Shown: positions 43,484 to 52,178 of the stretch, piece by piece
Layout of the letters: the number at the start of each line of letters is the position of its first letter
Position numbering within the stretch: position 1 is the first letter of the stretch
NCBI GenBank assembly: GCA_020444245.1
Contig: JAHLLI010000010.1
Coordinates: 62,001 to 126,000 of the forward strand
Direction: 5' to 3'
Source: Actinomycetales bacterium
GTDB taxonomy: Bacteria; Actinomycetota; Actinomycetes; Actinomycetales; Cellulomonadaceae
Length of the DNA stretch: 64,000 nucleotides
Program-made: the position numbers and the translations under genes
Notes under the pieces: model-generated
The model's database searches: none
What the model was told of the DNA's origin: nothing
What the model saw: the letters and a program-made list of their open reading frames with translations, nothing else

Positions 43484-45195
43484 TGGCGAGGACCTCGACG
43501 CCGGCCCCGCTCCCGGCCCCCGCGCCCGCCGCGCCCGGGCCGGCACTGCCTCGCCTGGGCGTGCGGGGCGCGCTGCGCTGGGTCTGGCGCCAGCTGACCA
43601 GCATGCGGGTCGCGCTGATGCTGCTGATGCTGCTCGCGGTGGTGTCGGTGCCCGGGTCGATGCTGCCGCAGCGGCCCCAGAACCCCGCGGCGGTGGCCCG
43701 GTACCTGCGTGACAACCCCGACCTGGGCACGTGGCTGGACCGGCTCGGGTTCTTCGACGTGTACTCGTCGGTCTGGTTCTCCGCGGTGTACCTGCTGCTG
43801 TTCACGTCGCTGGTCGGCTGCATCCTGCCGCGCATCGCGGTGCACGCGCGCGGCTGGCGGGCCAGGCCGCCTCGGGCGCCGCGCCGCTTCGAGCGGTTCG
43901 AGGTCCACGACGCGCTGGTCACCGACGCGGACCCGGAGGCCGCCCTCGAGGCGGCACGGGCCTCCCTCGCCGCCGGCCGCCGGTTCCGGGTGGACACCGA
44001 CACCGAACCCGCCACCGCACGCACGCCCGCGGCACGCACCGTGTCCGCCGAGCGGGGCTACCTGCGCGAGACCGGCAACATCGTCTTCCACCTGGCGCTG
44101 CTGGGGCTCCTGGTGGCCGTCGCGACCGGGCAGATGCTGCACTACCGCGGCCAGGCCCTGGTCGTGGAGGGGCGAGGCTTCGCGAACACCCCGGCCGCCT
44201 ACGACACGTTCGAGGCGGGCACCGCCGTGAACCCGGACTCGCTGGTGCCGTTCACGCTCGAGCTCGACTCGTTCACCGCCCGCTTCGACACGGCGGGCAA
44301 GCCGACGTTCTTCGAGGCCGCGGTCACCCTGACCGAGCCCGGCGCCGCGCCCCAGGACCACACGATCCGGGTCAACCGCCCGCTGGACGCCGGCGGTGCG
44401 CACGTCTACCTGGCCGGCAACGGGTACGCGCCGCAGGTCACCGTGCGCGACTCGGCGGGCCAGGTCGCGTTCTCGGGAGCCGTGCCGTTCCTGCCCCAGG
44501 ACGCGTCCTACCGGTCGCGCGGCGTGCTCAAGGTGCCGGACGTGTCGACCGGCGACCAGATCGGGCTGGTGGGCTTCCTGCTGCCCACCGCGGTGATCAA
44601 CGGCGACTCGGCGTACTCGGCCTACCCGCAGCCGGGCAACCCGGCGCTGGTGCTCCAGGTGTGGCGCGGGAACCTCGGGCTGGACAGCGGGGTTCCGCAG
44701 AACGTCTACCAGCTGGACACCGCCGGGATGACCCAGGTCGCCGGGGCGGACGGGGCGCCGGCCACCGTCGTCGTGCCGCTCGGCGAGACCGTCGACCTGC
44801 CGGACGGCCTGGGCTCGCTCAGCTTCGACAAGCTGCCCCGGTACGTGGCCCTCGACCTGCGCTACGACCCGTCGCTGGGCTGGGTGCTCGGGTTCGCGGT
44901 CACGGCCCTGATCGGGCTCGCGCTGTCGCTGTTCGTCCCGCGCCGCCGGGTGTGGGTGCGGGTGACCGAGGAGGGCGGACGTACCCTGGTGCGCACCGCG
45001 GCGCTGGCGCGGTCGGAGGACGTCGGGCTGGTGGGCGAGGTCGAGCAGGTGCTCGACGCCGTGCGCGAGCTCGGGCCCGCCGAACCGTTCGCCCCGCTCG
45101 ACGAGCCGAACGGCGCTGCGTCGGCCAGACTGTCCGGCGCGGACGCGCACGAGGTGGGTGCTGCCCGCGGACGGGGACACGGAGGACGAAGATGA
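43483..45195 (+). CDS. resB: Cytochrome c biogenesis protein ResB
   Basis: 570 aa; ATG 43483 shares a base with the ccdA stop. Helices: LTSMRVALMLLMLLAVVSVPGSMLPQRPQNP, SVWFSAVYLLLFTSLVGCILPRI, GNIVFHLALLGLLVAVATGQML and a last one at LGWVLGFAVTALIGLALSLFVPRRRVWVRV, with a large outside domain between the last two. This is the ResB part of the System II haem-attachment complex with CcsB. Overlaps ccsB by 4 bases. Confidence 0.92.
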   Translation: MARTSTPAPLPAPAPAAPGPALPRLGVRGALRWVWRQLTSMRVALMLLMLLAVVSVPGSMLPQRPQNPAAVARYLRDNPDLGTWLDRLGFFDVYSSVWFSAVYLLLFTSLVGCILPRIAVHARGWRARPPRAPRRFERFEVHDALVTDADPEAALEAARASLAAGRRFRVDTDTEPATARTPAARTVSAERGYLRETGNIVFHLALLGLLVAVATGQMLHYRGQALVVEGRGFANTPAAYDTFEAGTAVNPDSLVPFTLELDSFTARFDTAGKPTFFEAAVTLTEPGAAPQDHTIRVNRPLDAGGAHVYLAGNGYAPQVTVRDSAGQVAFSGAVPFLPQDASYRSRGVLKVPDVSTGDQIGLVGFLLPTAVINGDSAYSAYPQPGNPALVLQVWRGNLGLDSGVPQNVYQLDTAGMTQVAGADGAPATVVVPLGETVDLPDGLGSLSFDKLPRYVALDLRYDPSLGWVLGFAVTALIGLALSLFVPRRRVWVRVTEEGGRTLVRTAALARSEDVGLVGEVEQVLDAVRELGPAEPFAPLDEPNGAASARLSGADAHEVGAARGRGHGGRR

Positions 45196-46286
45196 ACGTC
45201 GCTGAGCTCAGCACGATCGTGGTCTGGGGTGCGACGACGGCCTACGCGCTGGCGTTCGTGGCCTTCGCCGTCGACCTGGCCCGCCGCGCCGAGGTGAGCA
45301 CCGCGCGCCGCGTCCGGGTGAGGCAGCCGGCGCTGGTGGGGGCCGCGACCGGATCGGTGGCCGACCCGACCGGCGGTGCGTCGAGCACCACCCGCCCCGC
45401 CGAGGACGGCGCGGCCGGCGCCGCCGGCGAGCCGGACGGGGACGCCGCGGACGCCGAAGCCACGGGGGGTGCGGAGGCGACCGTCACCGAGGACGACGCG
45501 CCCACCGAGTACCGCCCCGGGCGCGCCCTGGGCATCGCGATGTCGGTGACCACGCTCGGCCTGGTGCTCGAGCTGGTCGGGATCGTGCTGCGGGGGATCG
45601 CCGCCCACCGGGTGCCGTGGGCCAACATGTACGAGTTCACCGTGGTCGGCACGTTCGTCGCCGTGCTGACGTTCCGGCTGCTGACCCTGCGCCGGGACGT
45701 GCGGTTCCTTGGCGCGTTCGTGCTCGGCCTCTCGGTGGTGGCCCTCGGCCTGGGCCTGACGGTGTTCTACACCCGGGCCGGCGCGGTCGTACCCGCGCTG
45801 CAGAGCTACTGGCTGGTCATCCACGTCACGATCGCCGTGATCGCCACCGGCATGTTCACCGTCGGCGTCAGCGCGAGCGGGTTGCAGCTCCTCAAGGAGT
45901 CCCGCGAGTCCGGTTCGCCGCGGCTGTCCCACCCGCGCTTCGCGATGCTCGACCAGCTCCCCAGCGTGCGCGCGCTGGAGGGTCTGGCGTTCCGGATCAA
46001 CGCGATCGGGTTCGTGCTGTGGACGTTCACCGTGATGGCCGGGGCGGTGTGGGCCGAGCACGCCTGGTCACGCTTCTGGGGCTGGGACCCCAAGGAGGTC
46101 TGGAGCTTCATCGTCTGGGTGGTCTACGCCGCCTACCTGCACGCCCGCACCACCCGCGGCTGGTCACCCAAGGCGATCGCGTGGTTCTCCATCGCGGGCT
46201 TCGCCGTCCTGATCTTCAACTTCACCGGCGTCAACCTGCTCCTACCCGGCAAGCACTCCTACTCCGGGCTCGACCTGAACAACTGA
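45192..46286 (+). CDS. ccsB: Cytochrome c biogenesis protein CcsB
   Basis: 364 aa. Haem-handling WGWDPKEVWSFIVW motif, flanking His residues (HVTIAVIATG; YLHARTTRGW), membrane helices throughout, and an acidic/Ala-rich linker at about residues 50-105. Together with ResB transports haem and attaches it to apocytochrome c. No CxxCH protein was seen in the window, so the client cytochromes lie elsewhere. Converges with csoR 2. Confidence 0.93.
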   Translation: MNVAELSTIVVWGATTAYALAFVAFAVDLARRAEVSTARRVRVRQPALVGAATGSVADPTGGASSTTRPAEDGAAGAAGEPDGDAADAEATGGAEATVTEDDAPTEYRPGRALGIAMSVTTLGLVLELVGIVLRGIAAHRVPWANMYEFTVVGTFVAVLTFRLLTLRRDVRFLGAFVLGLSVVALGLGLTVFYTRAGAVVPALQSYWLVIHVTIAVIATGMFTVGVSASGLQLLKESRESGSPRLSHPRFAMLDQLPSVRALEGLAFRINAIGFVLWTFTVMAGAVWAEHAWSRFWGWDPKEVWSFIVWVVYAAYLHARTTRGWSPKAIAWFSIAGFAVLIFNFTGVNLLLPGKHSYSGLDLNN

Positions 46287-46299
46287 GGCCCGGACGGGC

Positions 46300-46590
46300 T
46301 CAGCTGCGAACCAGGCGCGCGATCGCATCGGCAGCCTCGCGGAGCTTGACCTCCTGCTCGTCACCGCCCGTGCGGGCGGCAGCGACCAGGCATGTGGCCA
46401 TGTGGCGGTCGAGCAGCTCGAGTGCAAACGACTGCAGAGCCCGTGAGGTCGCGGCGACCTGCGTCAGGGTGTCGATGCAGTAGGACCCGTCCTCCACCAT
46501 CCTGGCCAGGCCGCGGACCTGCCCCTCGATGCGGGCCAGCCTCCGCAGCAGGTCAGGCGTGTGCCCCGACGCCGGCGCCTCGGTGGTCAT
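46300..46590 (-). CDS. csoR: CsoR-family copper repressor 2
   Basis: 96 aa. RRLARIEGQVRGLARMVEDGSYCIDTLTQV with Cys38, His63 and Cys67 (SYC; DRHMATC), the complete Cu(I) ligand set. Differs from CsoR 1 mostly outside the motif; the C-termini are identical (EAADAIARLVRS). ATGA overlap with copZ. Likely represses its own operon through operator I. Confidence 0.92.
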   Translation of the reverse strand: MTTEAPASGHTPDLLRRLARIEGQVRGLARMVEDGSYCIDTLTQVAATSRALQSFALELLDRHMATCLVAAARTGGDEQEVKLREAADAIARLVRS

Positions 46591-46820
46591 GCCGCAGCCC
46601 CGACGACGGCGTAGCCCTCGTCGGCCACGGCCGCACGAACCAGGTGCCGGTCCACCGGCGAGCTCGAACTGACCGTGACCTGGGACACCCCTTCAGGCAC
46701 CAGGAGCACCTCGACGTTCGTCACCGTCTCGATGGCCAGGAGGGCCGACGTGACAGCGCGCACGCAGTGCGCGCAGGTCATTCCTGCGACGGTATAGGTG
46801 GTCGTCACGATGACACCCAT
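46587..46820 (-). CDS. copZ: CopZ-like copper chaperone
   Basis: 77 aa HMA domain with TYTVAGMTCAHCVRAVTSALLAI (CxxC) and the end EGYAVVG. Cytoplasmic Cu(I) carrier for the CopA pump. First gene of the copZ-csoR operon, with operator I 31 bases upstream. Confidence 0.9.
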   Translation of the reverse strand: MGVIVTTTYTVAGMTCAHCVRAVTSALLAIETVTNVEVLLVPEGVSQVTVSSSSPVDRHLVRAAVADEGYAVVGAAA

Positions 46821-46850
46821 CAGCCCTCCTCGTGTCTCCTGCGTCCATTG

Positions 46851-46867
46851 ATACCCCCCACCGGTAT
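46851..46867. promoter_or_regulatory. CsoR-type operator I (copZ-csoR)
   Basis: ATACCCCCCACCGGTAT; outer arms match the other operators, one inner arm is degenerate. Confidence 0.6.
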
Positions 46868-46890
46868 TCGCGCAAGGGCTCGGCGGTGGG

Positions 46891-46906
46891 CTTCATCGAA
46901 CCTTGG
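46891..46906. promoter_or_regulatory. Direct-repeat box I
   Basis: On the - strand CCAAG-GTTCGA-TGAAG, 23 bases beyond operator I and overlapping the stop of the small membrane protein gene (46893). Confidence 0.5.
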
Positions 46907-47195
46907 TCACACCCGCGCCAGGTCTTGACGTGCGCGACCTGCCCCGACCCCGCCGTCGGGCAGGACCTGCGATCCACCAGGCCACGCCGGCCAGCACGGC
47001 GACGGCAGCGCCGGCGACCAACCAGGCCGTGAGGCTCGACCACCCACTGCCGGCACTCACCTGGCCCACGCTGGTCACCTGCCCCGCGCTCTGCGCGAGA
47101 GCAACGTCGAGTACCACTGCCACCAATGCCGTCCCTCCTACTGCCGCCGTCCGGATGTCGACCGCTCCGCCGAGGCGGAGTCGGCCGCGCCTCAC
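46893..47195 (-). CDS. Small membrane protein after the sensor kinase
   Basis: 100 aa from GTG 47195, nine bases after the kinase stop, with a GAGGAACGAAC ribosome site. A first hydrophobic segment (GTALVAVVLDVALAQSAG) looks like a signal or anchor; a second helix (LTAWLVAGAAVAVLAGVAWWIAG) is followed by a very basic tail. Family unknown. Could be a membrane accessory of the neighbouring two-component system. Confidence 0.6.
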   Translation of the reverse strand: MRRGRLRLGGAVDIRTAAVGGTALVAVVLDVALAQSAGQVTSVGQVSAGSGWSSLTAWLVAGAAVAVLAGVAWWIAGPARRRGRGRSRTSRPGAGVTKVR

Positions 47196-47204
47196 GTTCG
47201 TTCC

Positions 47205-48341
47205 TCAGTGCCCGGGGAGTGTCCCCGCCCGCGGCAGGGTGACCTCGAAGGTCGCCCCGTGCCCGCGCCCGGCACTCCGGGCGCGGATGCGCCCCCCGTG
47301 CGCTTGGATCAGTGCACGGGCGATCGCAAGCCCGATCCCACTACCTCCGGCAGCGCGGGACCGGCCGCCGTCGACACGGAAGAAGCGCTCGAAGACCCGT
47401 GGAAGGTCTTCGGCGTCGATGCCATCTCCGGTGTCGCGAACGATGATCGAGAAGCCGCCAGGACTCGGTTGAGCGCTCAGAAGCACGCTGCCACCGGCCG
47501 GCGTGTGCCGCAGAGCGTTGTCGAGCAAGTTCGCAAGGACTTCCTGGATACGGTCGGGGTCGACGAGAATCGAAGGGTCGACCGCATCGGTCTCGACCGC
47601 ATCGGTCTCGACCGCGAGGCGGACGCCACACGCCTGGTACTCGGGTGCCGCGGCGCGGGCTCCGGCCCTGACCACGTCACCGACAGCGACCCGGCGCACG
47701 TCGAGGTCGAGGGCTCGCTCCTCCGCGCGGGAGACGCGCCCGACATCATCGACCAGGCGCTCGATCCGGGAGATCTCGGCGGCGACACGCTGGAAGTTGG
47801 CTGGGGTCGCGGGCAAGATCCCGTCAGCGACCGCCTCGTGGTAGCCACGCACGGTGCTCAACGGTGTGCGCAGCTCGTGGGCGAGGTCACGTAGTACCCG
47901 CGCGCGGGTCCGCTCGGTGCGGGCGATGTTCGTCGCCATCTGCGTGAAGGCCTCGGCGAGCGAGTCGAACTCGGCACCGTAGCCCGCCGCGTCGATGCGA
48001 ACCGCGTAGTCGCCCGCGGCAACCGCCGCGGCTGCATCGGACAGCTGGCGCAGCGGGCGGGCCGCACGTCGGGACACGAACCAGCCCACAGCCAGTGCAG
48101 TCACGGTTGCGATGGTGACCGCCACACCCAGCGAGATCATGATCGCCCGGGAGAAGGCGATGTCGAGGTGGGTGGCAAGCTCGGCGGTGACGGGACCGAC
48201 TGCCCGTTCGACGTGGTCGCGAAACATTCCTGGCGCCAGGCCGAGCGCGACGACGAGCAACGTGGTCCCGCCGGCGACGATGACCAGAACGTGCGAGAGC
48301 AACAGCCGCGCGCCGAACCCGCCTCGCTGGCCCACAGCCAT
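47205..48341 (-). CDS. CutS-like sensor histidine kinase (second copy)
   Basis: 378 aa from ATG 48341, which overlaps the regulator stop. Helix 12-35, short outside loop with APGMFRDHVERAVG, helix 65-88, HAMP, H-box VLRDLAHELRTPLSTVRGY, N-box NLLDNALRHTPAGG, DTGDGIDAEDLPRVFERFFRVDGG and GGSGIGLAIA. The sensor loop is parallel to that of the kinase at 7984 (GPGLFHEHM), so both probably sense a similar envelope signal such as copper or thiol state. A 15-bp tandem duplication at 47582 repeats VETDA. Confidence 0.9.
   Translation of the reverse strand: MAVGQRGGFGARLLLSHVLVIVAGGTTLLVVALGLAPGMFRDHVERAVGPVTAELATHLDIAFSRAIMISLGVAVTIATVTALAVGWFVSRRAARPLRQLSDAAAAVAAGDYAVRIDAAGYGAEFDSLAEAFTQMATNIARTERTRARVLRDLAHELRTPLSTVRGYHEAVADGILPATPANFQRVAAEISRIERLVDDVGRVSRAEERALDLDVRRVAVGDVVRAGARAAAPEYQACGVRLAVETDAVETDAVDPSILVDPDRIQEVLANLLDNALRHTPAGGSVLLSAQPSPGGFSIIVRDTGDGIDAEDLPRVFERFFRVDGGRSRAAGGSGIGLAIARALIQAHGGRIRARSAGRGHGATFEVTLPRAGTLPGH
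47582..47611. repeat. In-frame 15-bp tandem repeat in the kinase gene
   Basis: CCGCATCGGTCTCGA occurs twice in a row. In the protein this gives VETDAVETDAVD between the dimerisation and ATP-binding parts. It keeps the frame and looks like recent slippage. Confidence 0.85.
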
Positions 48342-49084
48342 CACCGCCCGTCGCCCATTCGGTAGCCCACGCCCCTGACCGTGCGGACGTATCGGGGCTC
48401 GGCGGGGTCGTCGCCGAGCTTGCGTCGTAGGTTGCCGATGTGCACCTCGGTGACGTGGTCGTCGCCGAACCAGTCGTCGCCCCACACGGCTTCGAGCAGC
48501 CCGCGCCGAGACAGCACGGCCCGAGGCCGGCTGGACAAGGCGTCCAGGATGTCGAACTCGGTCCGGGTCAGATCGACCCGGACACCCGAGACCTCGACCT
48601 CGCGGGCGGCGACGTCGATCACCAGGTCCCCGAACACCCTCGCGTGCTCTCCGGCACTGGGACTGCGGGGGCGGCGCAGCACCGCTCGAACACGCGCGGT
48701 GAGCTCTCGTGGGGAGAACGGCTTGGAGAGGTAGTCGTCCGCGCCGACCGACAGCCCGATCAAGCGGTCCACCTCTTCCGCACGCGCCGTCACCATGATC
48801 ACGTAGACGTCGGAGAAGGTCCTCACCCGACGACACACCTCGACCCCGTCGATTCCTGGGAGCATGAGGTCCAGAAGGATCACATCCGGCTCCCACGACC
48901 GCGCGAGGTCGACTCCCGCCTCGCCGTCCGCCGCGACCTTCACCGCGAACCCTTCGGCTTCCACGTAGTCGGCGATCAGGCGCGCGATCGCCGCGTCATC
49001 CTCGATGGCGAGCACTCGGCGACGCCGCCCGGCACCTGCCTGGGCACCACCGGGACGCGTGGGTCCCGCTCCGGGGCTGGTCAT
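48341..49084 (-). CDS. OmpR/PhoB-family response regulator (second copy)
   Basis: 247 aa from ATG 49084. Receiver: VLAIEDDAAIARL, VILLDLMLPGIDGVEV with the phospho-Asp, VIMVTARAE, SKPFSPREL. Winged helix: RTEFDILDALSSRPRAVLSR, HVTEVHIGNLRRKLGDD, TVRGVGYRM. Very close to the regulator at 9081 in the receiver, and similar in the recognition helix. Its operon has box J upstream, so it is my first candidate for the protein that binds the 11-bp direct repeats. Confidence 0.92.
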   Translation of the reverse strand: MTSPGAGPTRPGGAQAGAGRRRRVLAIEDDAAIARLIADYVEAEGFAVKVAADGEAGVDLARSWEPDVILLDLMLPGIDGVEVCRRVRTFSDVYVIMVTARAEEVDRLIGLSVGADDYLSKPFSPRELTARVRAVLRRPRSPSAGEHARVFGDLVIDVAAREVEVSGVRVDLTRTEFDILDALSSRPRAVLSRRGLLEAVWGDDWFGDDHVTEVHIGNLRRKLGDDPAEPRYVRTVRGVGYRMGDGR

Positions 49085-49752
49085 GGCGCCTCGGACATGG
49101 CCACGAATCCCCCATGCCATGAGTGGTACCAGACGTCGCCGGTCGTGGCGTCCACCGAGAGCATCCCCTCGACCTGCCCGTCGCGCAGGGTGTGAAGCGT
49201 GTAGTAGCCCGGGAAGGGATCGACCGCGCCGGCGGTGAGAGCTGGCGCGTCGCCCTGGTCGGCCAGCCACCGATCAGCGACCTGGCGCGCTTCGACCGCG
49301 TCGATCTCAGCGCTCGTGGACCTGCGCGCCATCATGCCGTAGCGGGCATTCCACATCCGGGCCGGCCCGGGTTCGATCTGCACCGCACCGGAGCCGGGAT
49401 CGATCAGCACCTCGGTCGCCAGGGAGCCATCGGGCTGGACGAGCTCTGCGTAGTACTGGCGCTGGAACTGCATCACCTCACCAACCGTCATCCCGGGCCC
49501 GAGATCAGCCGCGAAGGCCTGCGCTCGGGTCCGCGCCTCGGCCAGGCCAAGGACCGGTGCGCTGTCCCCGCCCGGCTCGGCGCCGCCGTACCAGCCGTCG
49601 CCCATCATCCCGTAGCCGTCAACCACGCCGGCACCCCAGACGCCGACGCCCTGCCCCTGCGTGAGCATCCAGGCACCCGAGCCCACCATCGCCGCGATGG
49701 CGACAGCAGGAACGGCCCACGCACGGTACGCGCGCTTCATCGTCACCGTCAC
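49081..49752 (-). CDS. Exported protein with PepSY-like region, unknown function
   Basis: 223 aa from GTG 49752 (GTGA overlap); ATG 49740 is also possible. N-terminal anchor (WAVPAVAIAAMVGSGAWMLTQG), then Gly/Met/Tyr-rich GYGMMGDGWYGG, followed by LAEARTRAQAFAADLGPGMTVGEVMQFQRQYYAELV and a second similar half ending GQVEGMLSVDATTGDVWYHSWHG. The alternating layout recalls PepSY-type domains. It is encoded between a SHOCT protein and the two-component genes, so it may modulate the sensor from outside; the Met/His/Tyr content could bind copper. Confidence 0.7.
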   Translation of the reverse strand: MTVTMKRAYRAWAVPAVAIAAMVGSGAWMLTQGQGVGVWGAGVVDGYGMMGDGWYGGAEPGGDSAPVLGLAEARTRAQAFAADLGPGMTVGEVMQFQRQYYAELVQPDGSLATEVLIDPGSGAVQIEPGPARMWNARYGMMARRSTSAEIDAVEARQVADRWLADQGDAPALTAGAVDPFPGYYTLHTLRDGQVEGMLSVDATTGDVWYHSWHGGFVAMSEAP

Positions 49753-50018
49753 TCCCCGGTGCGGGTCGCGCGCAAGGTGGTGCGCACGGACTCGTAGGTC
49801 GCGGTGTCGATCTCACCGGCGGCGAGGCGCCGGTCAAGCACGTCCTGCGGTGTCTCGCTCGGCGTGGCACCGGGGTGACCCCCCGGCACTGCGTCGTCGC
49901 GCCGGCTTCCCGGCAGGGCGCGCACCGCCAGCCAAACGACCAGCGCGATGAGCGCGATCCAGAACACCGCCATGCCGATCCAGCCGCCGACGCCCATGCC
50001 GAATCCGTATCCCATCAT
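49749..50018 (-). CDS. SHOCT-domain membrane protein
   Basis: 89 aa. Gly/Met start (MMGYGFGMGVGGWIG), one helix (MAVFWIALIALVVWLAVRAL), and a C-terminal SHOCT motif VLDRRLAAGEIDTATYESVRTTL. SHOCT is a short oligomerisation motif. First gene of the regulator-kinase operon, with box J 85 bases upstream. Confidence 0.85.
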   Translation of the reverse strand: MMGYGFGMGVGGWIGMAVFWIALIALVVWLAVRALPGSRRDDAVPGGHPGATPSETPQDVLDRRLAAGEIDTATYESVRTTLRATRTGE

Positions 50019-50102
50019 CGTGACAGACCTCCTGGTTGAGTGCTTCGTCCGTGAACAACCCCATCGTGCTGGGGCCCTCTCAAGGAGCGCCCGGGCGTAG
50101 CC

Positions 50103-50118
50103 TCAAGGTTTCGTCAAG
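50103..50118. promoter_or_regulatory. Direct-repeat box J (two-component operon)
   Basis: TCAAG-GTTTCG-TCAAG, a perfect 5-base direct repeat with 11-bp period, upstream of the SHOCT-regulator-kinase operon. Suggests autoregulation by the response regulator. Confidence 0.65.
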
Positions 50119-50304
50119 CCGATGCGTCCGTCCTCGCCGGCCGACGGCCCTCTCCATCCCGGCCCCGAACTCCACAGCTGGACGCTGCACTGTGGCCAGC
50201 CGCTGAGGGCGTGCGCACTCTTCATCGATTCTTCGCCGTTTCCGGGGGCTGGCACACAGCCGCGGCCCGCACGATGGAATCGAGACGCCGAGAGGAGGGC
50301 ACGA

Positions 50305-50457
50305 ATGACGATGGACTGGGACGGCGACGAAGGAGCCGGCCTCGGCCGGCCGGGTTTCGACACGGTCGAGCACACCCTGTTCCACCCGACCATCGGGCCC
50401 GCGGTCGGCCCGGCGGGGCTGCGCGGACTCACCGACGTGCGGGGTGACGCACGATGA
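50305..50457 (+). CDS. 50-residue protein, unknown
   Basis: 50 aa from ATG 50305 behind AGAGGAGGG. Reads MTMDWDGDEGAGLGRPGFDT... then VEHTLFHPTIGPAVGPAGLRGLTDVRG; no family recognised. Its stop overlaps the next start (ATGA), which supports both being real. Divergent from the two-component operon. Confidence 0.5.
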   Translation: MTMDWDGDEGAGLGRPGFDTVEHTLFHPTIGPAVGPAGLRGLTDVRGDAR

Positions 50458-50555
50458 CCCCCCGAGCGCAGGGCTGGATGCTCGCCGCCCTCGTCGCAGC
50501 GGCCGTGCTGCTCGTGGTGCTGGACGCGTGGGCGTTCGGGACCAGCTGGGCGTGA
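50454..50555 (+). CDS. 33-residue single-helix membrane peptide
   Basis: 33 aa: MTPRAQGW followed by one helix (MLAALVAAAVLLVVLDAWAF) and GTSWA. Coupled to the preceding small gene by ATGA. Too small for family assignment. Confidence 0.5.
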   Translation: MTPRAQGWMLAALVAAAVLLVVLDAWAFGTSWA

Positions 50556-50670
50556 CCCCGGCAGCTGTGGGGGATCTGCCGATCTCCTCACCTTGGGCCG
50601 CCCGCAGGCGCAGCCCGGCCGAGGGCGGAGCGTGCCGTCGTCAGGAACGAGTCGCACGAGAGGAGCACAC

Positions 50671-52110
50671 GTGAGCGACCAACTCGCTTCGATCGCGGTG
50701 ATCGGCACCGGCATCCTGTTGGCCATCCTCGGTGTGCTGGTGACGATCTTCGTGGCCAGCGGTCGCCGGGACGCGAGACGACGGCGCGGGGAGCCGGTCA
50801 TCGGTGCGGGCGACCGCGGTCGCGTCGAGAGCGATGCCGCGTCGACCGCGTCGCTGCGCAGGCGCGCCAACGCCTCGCTCGTCGCGATCGACGACGCGCT
50901 CAGGAACTGGGAGCAGGAACTCGGCTTCGCCCAGGCGCAGTTCGGGTCCCGGGCGGCGGCGCCGCTGCAGGCAGCCGTTGCCACCGCGAAGGGTCGCGTC
51001 GCTCGTGCGTTCGCCCTGCGAGGTGGGCTCGACGACGCCGCGCCCTCGAGTGAGGCTCGGGTCCGCGAGGTCGCGACCGAGATCATCCGCATCTGCCACG
51101 AGGTCACGCGTGACCTCGACACCCATGCGCACGACTTCGACTCCGAGCGCGCCGCCCAGGCACACACCCCGGCCCTGCTGGATGAGCTCTCCCGCAAGGG
51201 TCGGCTGCTCGGTGCGCGCAGCGCTGCCGCGCGAAGGACCCTCGAGGCCCTGGCGCACTCGTACCCCGCCGTCGCACTCGCCGCGGTCAGCGCGAACCCC
51301 GATCTGGTCGACGCACTCGCGGATGAGGCAGCCGCGAGTGTCGCGGCGGGTCGCGACGCACTCGCGGAGGCGGACCGGGCGGCAGCGGCCGCGGCAGCCC
51401 GTGCCGCACAGTCCGCCGTCGACCGGGCGACCGGGCTTCTCGATGACGTCGATCAGCTCCCCGCGCAGCTCCAGGACGCCGCGAGCCACCTCGACGCAGC
51501 TGTTGCGGTCCTGCGCGAGGAGATCGCCCGGGCCGAGCAGTTGGCGCCCGCGGATCCCACGGTCGGCTCCGCGGCGTCTGCCGCGACCGCTGCGCTCGCA
51601 GCCGCGCAGGACGCTCGCGCCGATGGTGACCTCGTCAGCGCGCTGCGCGCCGTCACGCAGCAGCGGGCCGAGCTCGCAACCGCCCTGGCCACGTCGCGCG
51701 AGCGCGCGGGCCGCGCCGAGCAGGCGCGCTCCCGGCTCACCGAACTCCTTGACCAGACGAATGCCCGGATCGGCGCCGTGACCGCCTACATCGACACGCA
51801 CCGCGACGCCGTCGGAGCCGACGCTCGCACACGACTGGCCGCGGGCGTCCGCCACGCCGACCAGGCGCTGGCTCAGACCGACGGCGAACCTGAGAAGGCC
51901 CTCATGGCGGCGGCCACCGCCGCCCGACTCGTCGGGGAGGCGCAGGCGCTCGCGGAGCACGACGTAGCCACCGCGGGGGGCAATGGCCCGCAATGGCTCG
52001 GTGGAGCCTCGCCCGGCTCCTCCGGGAGCGCGGAGCTGGTGCTCGGAGGGGTCCTCGTCGACCAGCTTCTCCGAGGCCACGGTCGCGGCCTTCGCGGCCG
52101 GGGCTGCTGA
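50671..52110 (+). CDS. Anchored coiled-coil protein, resembles the rear half of TPM-domain proteins
   Basis: 479 aa from GTG 50671. N-terminal helix (IAVIGTGILLAILGVLVTIFVAS), then about 400 residues of Ala/Arg/Asp/Leu-rich helical heptads, and a short Gly-rich end (LLRGHGRGLRGRGC). In actinobacteria the gene just before pspA often encodes a TPM-domain protein with such a coiled-coil C-terminal part; here the TPM domain is missing. Likely works with PspA at the membrane during envelope stress. Confidence 0.6.
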   Translation: MSDQLASIAVIGTGILLAILGVLVTIFVASGRRDARRRRGEPVIGAGDRGRVESDAASTASLRRRANASLVAIDDALRNWEQELGFAQAQFGSRAAAPLQAAVATAKGRVARAFALRGGLDDAAPSSEARVREVATEIIRICHEVTRDLDTHAHDFDSERAAQAHTPALLDELSRKGRLLGARSAAARRTLEALAHSYPAVALAAVSANPDLVDALADEAAASVAAGRDALAEADRAAAAAAARAAQSAVDRATGLLDDVDQLPAQLQDAASHLDAAVAVLREEIARAEQLAPADPTVGSAASAATAALAAAQDARADGDLVSALRAVTQQRAELATALATSRERAGRAEQARSRLTELLDQTNARIGAVTAYIDTHRDAVGADARTRLAAGVRHADQALAQTDGEPEKALMAAATAARLVGEAQALAEHDVATAGGNGPQWLGGASPGSSGSAELVLGGVLVDQLLRGHGRGLRGRGC

Positions 52111-52178
52111 CCCGACACCGACACCCCGTCCCGACACGTGTCGCCGGACGGCAGGACTGCTGACGAAAGGAACGACCC

